DNA from: Bacteroidales bacterium GP3 | Lineage (GTDB): Bacteria; Bacteroidota; Bacteroidia; Bacteroidales; Muribaculaceae | Length of the DNA stretch: 13,854 nt | Direction: 5' to 3' | Assembly: GCA_001701075.1 (NCBI GenBank) | Contig: DAAK01000062.1 | Coordinates: 214-14,067 of the forward strand | Part shown: piece by piece, positions 11,492-13,854 of the stretch | How the letters are laid out: each line of letters opens with the position of its first letter | How positions within the stretch are numbered: the stretch's first letter is position 1 | Translations under genes and position numbers: made by a program | The notes under the pieces: model-generated | Databases searched by the model: none | The model's input: the letters and a program-made list of their open reading frames with translations, nothing else | What the model was told of the DNA's origin: nothing

Positions 11492-13854
11492 ATGTCACAA
11501 TTTACGCACCTTCACGTGCATTCACAATATAGTCTTCTCGACGGGAAGGCTTCCATACAAGAACTTGTAGACCGTTCTATTGAACTTGGCATGAAGGGCA
11601 TCGCCCTGACCGACCACGGCAATATGTTCGGTGTAAAGGAAATGTGGAACTATGTAAAAAAGAAAAACTCTGGACTTCCAGAAGATCAGCAATTCAAGCT
11701 CATCATTGGGTGCGAGATGTATGTAGCTAAGGATAGGCTCACCGACCGTCGAGACAAAAGCGACAGGGGATATCACCTTATCGTTCTGGCCAAAAACCTA
11801 AAGGGATATAAAAACTTGATAAAGCTTGTCAGCAAGTCATGGACAGAAGGAATGTATTTCAAGCCTCGTACGGATAGGGTAGAGCTTGAGGCTCATAAGG
11901 AAGGACTCATCATATGCAGTGCTTGTCTTGGAGGTGAAGTACCACAGTTTATTCTCAACGATGATCTTAAAGCAGCCGAAGAGAGAATCCTCTGGTATAA
12001 GAATACCTTTGGAGATGACTATTATATTGAACTTCAAAGACACGAGACCTTCAAGGAAAATTCCAACCGCGAAGTATATGCTGAGCAATGCAAAGTGAAT
12101 GAAGTGCTTGTGAAGTTTGCAAGGAAACACAACATAAAGATGGTGGCCACCAACGATGTGCATTTCACATATGAAGATGATGCCGAGGCCCACGACCGCC
12201 TGATATGCGTATCAATGCAGAAGACATTCAATGAGCCACGCCTGCATTACACTAAGCAGGAGTGGCTTAAGAGTCCTGATGAGATGCAAAAAATCTTCGG
12301 AGATATTCCCGAGGCACTTGACAACACTATGGAAGTGCTCGACAAAGTGGAGCCATATTCCATCGATCATTCTCCGATCATGCCATTCTTCGAGATTCCG
12401 GCAGAGTTCGGTACTGAAGAAGAGTATCGGTCGCGAATCACGGAAGAGGAACTCTATGATGAATTCACTCAAGACGAAAACGGAAATGTTGTCTTGTCGA
12501 GAGAAGAAGGGGAAAAGAAGATAGCAAGGCTTGGAGGTTACGATAAACTGTATCGAATAAAGTTCGAGGCAGACTATCTCAACAAGCTGACAATGGAAGG
12601 AGCGAAGAAAATCTACGGAGATCCTTTGCCAGATGAAGTTGCTGAGCGTCTGAACTTCGAGCTTTACATAATGAAGACCATGGGATTCCCGGGATACTTC
12701 CTTATAGTGCAGGACTTCATAAATACCGGACGCAACAAACTTGGAGTCAGCATTGGGCCTGGACGTGGATCAGCAGCCGGTTCAGCCGCAGCATACTGCC
12801 TTGGAATCACAAGGATTGACCCAATTAAGTACGACCTGCTGTTTGAGAGGTTTCTAAACCCTGATCGTATCTCACTCCCTGATATCGATGTCGACTTTGA
12901 TGATGACGGACGCTATGAGGTGCTTAAGTATGTCACTGAGAAATATGGCGCAGAAAAAGTGGCACATATCATTACGTTCCAGACAATGGCAACTAAAAGT
13001 GCACTCGCGGATGTGGCTCGCGTGCTTGAAGTGTCGGTAGCTGAATCCAACAGACTTAAGAAGTTAGTCCCAGACCGACTTCCGGAGGTAAATGGAAAGG
13101 CTCCGAAGATCAACCTCAAGAATGTATTGAAATATAACAAGGATTTTGAGAACGAGACACATAACCCCGACCCCAAAATCAGGGATACCATCAAATATGC
13201 AACCCAACTGGAAGGTAACATCCGTGGCACGGGTATACATGCCTGCGGCGTGATCATATGCCGCGACGAGATATCTGATTGGGTGCCGGTTTCCATTGCC
13301 ACCGATGCAGACGGAACGAAACAGATGACAACTCAATATGAAGGAAGCATCATTGAGGATACCGGCCTGATTAAGATGGACTTTCTTGGCCTGAAGACAC
13401 TTTCTATCATCAAGGAGACTCTTGCCAACATAAAGGCTTCAAAGGGTATAGACTTGGACATTGAGAGTATCCCGCTCGATGATCCGGCCACATTCAAGCT
13501 CTACTGCGATGGAAGAACCACTTCCACATTCCAGTTTGAATCTGCCGGCATGAGAACATATCTCCGTCAGCTTCAGCCATCGAAATTTGAAGACCTGATA
13601 GCGATGAATGCCCTTTATCGTCCGGGTCCTATGGACTACATCCCTTCGTTTATTGCAAGAAAGCATGGTCAAGAGCCGATAGAATATGACATTCCAATCA
13701 TGGAGAAATATCTGAAGGAAACATATGGAGTCACAGTCTATCAGGAACAGGTCATGCTACTGTCGCGACTTCTTGCCAATTTCACCCGAGGCGAGAGCGA
13801 TATGCTCCGAAAGGCGATGGGTAAGAAGCAGATCGACAAGATGCAGAAGCTGAA
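11492..13854 (+). CDS. dnaE: DNA polymerase III alpha subunit DnaE (partial)
   Basis: The frame starts at ATG 11492 (MSQFTHLHVHSQYSLLDGKA) and stays open to the window end: 787 codons, with the C-terminal part missing. It is the replicative polymerase subunit. The N-terminal PHP domain (~1-280) keeps the metal ligands H8, H10, D41-H42 (TDHGNMFG), E75 (IGCEMYV), H95, C145 (SACLGGEV), D222 and H224 (TNDVHF). The polymerase core contains GFPGYFLIVQDFI, the SIGPGRGSAAGSAAAY palm motif, the acidic PDIDVDF motif (463-469) and KMDFLGLKTL with D630. The sequence ends in the finger region (YRPGPMDYIPSFIARKH, YQEQVMLLSRLLA). There is no clear promoter of its own; a heptamer repeat array directly precedes it. 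Confidence 0.96.
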   Translation, partial: MSQFTHLHVHSQYSLLDGKASIQELVDRSIELGMKGIALTDHGNMFGVKEMWNYVKKKNSGLPEDQQFKLIIGCEMYVAKDRLTDRRDKSDRGYHLIVLAKNLKGYKNLIKLVSKSWTEGMYFKPRTDRVELEAHKEGLIICSACLGGEVPQFILNDDLKAAEERILWYKNTFGDDYYIELQRHETFKENSNREVYAEQCKVNEVLVKFARKHNIKMVATNDVHFTYEDDAEAHDRLICVSMQKTFNEPRLHYTKQEWLKSPDEMQKIFGDIPEALDNTMEVLDKVEPYSIDHSPIMPFFEIPAEFGTEEEYRSRITEEELYDEFTQDENGNVVLSREEGEKKIARLGGYDKLYRIKFEADYLNKLTMEGAKKIYGDPLPDEVAERLNFELYIMKTMGFPGYFLIVQDFINTGRNKLGVSIGPGRGSAAGSAAAYCLGITRIDPIKYDLLFERFLNPDRISLPDIDVDFDDDGRYEVLKYVTEKYGAEKVAHIITFQTMATKSALADVARVLEVSVAESNRLKKLVPDRLPEVNGKAPKINLKNVLKYNKDFENETHNPDPKIRDTIKYATQLEGNIRGTGIHACGVIICRDEISDWVPVSIATDADGTKQMTTQYEGSIIEDTGLIKMDFLGLKTLSIIKETLANIKASKGIDLDIESIPLDDPATFKLYCDGRTTSTFQFESAGMRTYLRQLQPSKFEDLIAMNALYRPGPMDYIPSFIARKHGQEPIEYDIPIMEKYLKETYGVTVYQEQVMLLSRLLANFTRGESDMLRKAMGKKQIDKMQKL

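Noticed and set aside
12913..13302. 129-codon leftward frame opposite dnaE
   Set aside because: It is antisense to conserved polymerase sequence and shows no domain or signal; a shadow of dnaE.

Overview
The window reads as chromosomal DNA of a Bacteroidota, most likely Bacteroidales and possibly Muribaculaceae-like. Supporting signs are promoters of the Bacteroides type (TTTG, about 19-20 bp, TAnnTTTG), starts without Shine-Dalgarno sites, a GLPGLI-family protein, TonB-dependent/OMP beta-barrel proteins, and a short primary sigma factor without region 1.1. The genus is inference only. No tRNA, rRNA, CRISPR array, IS element or integrase was seen, and no gene-free stretch exceeds 300 bases.

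Left part (1-2689): a leftward pair, a GLPGLI-family exported protein followed by the N-terminus of a carboxypeptidase-regulatory-like outer-membrane protein that runs off the window. It faces a rightward gene for a small degenerate ThiF/E1-like protein. The two divergent promoters are exact mirror images: each has a 20-bp palindrome, a 20-bp gap, then TAACTTTGCA. The ThiF-like gene converges on a LuxR-type regulator, and the two stop codons share one TTAA. The first ~27 codons of the regulator are out of frame with the rest at a six-base homopolymer.

Middle part (2774-6955): all leftward. A 50-residue possible membrane peptide comes first, then a TPR lipoprotein with one membrane helix and a C-terminal DNA-binding domain (a likely envelope-spanning one-component regulator), then an OMP beta-barrel/TonB-dependent receptor. 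The receptor promoter is preceded by four TGAAAC repeats in two 11-bp-spaced pairs, a plausible target of the TPR regulator.

Next comes an Abi_2 (AbiD/AbiF-like) HEPN protein, a possible phage-defence gene. It has its own promoter and a short leader that can fold either as an intrinsic terminator or as a hairpin over the start codon.

Right part (8025-13854): housekeeping genes. rpoD and an HtrA/DegP periplasmic protease run leftward, each followed by a clear terminator. An NlpC/P60 lipoprotein with an apparently near-leaderless promoter runs rightward, then nine copies of a 7-bp tandem repeat, then dnaE (DNA polymerase III alpha), cut by the window end. The alpha subunit keeps all expected PHP metal ligands.

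The least ordinary items are the mirror-symmetric promoter pair with its degenerate ThiF-like gene, the Abi leader switch, and the TGAAAC array next to the membrane-spanning regulator.
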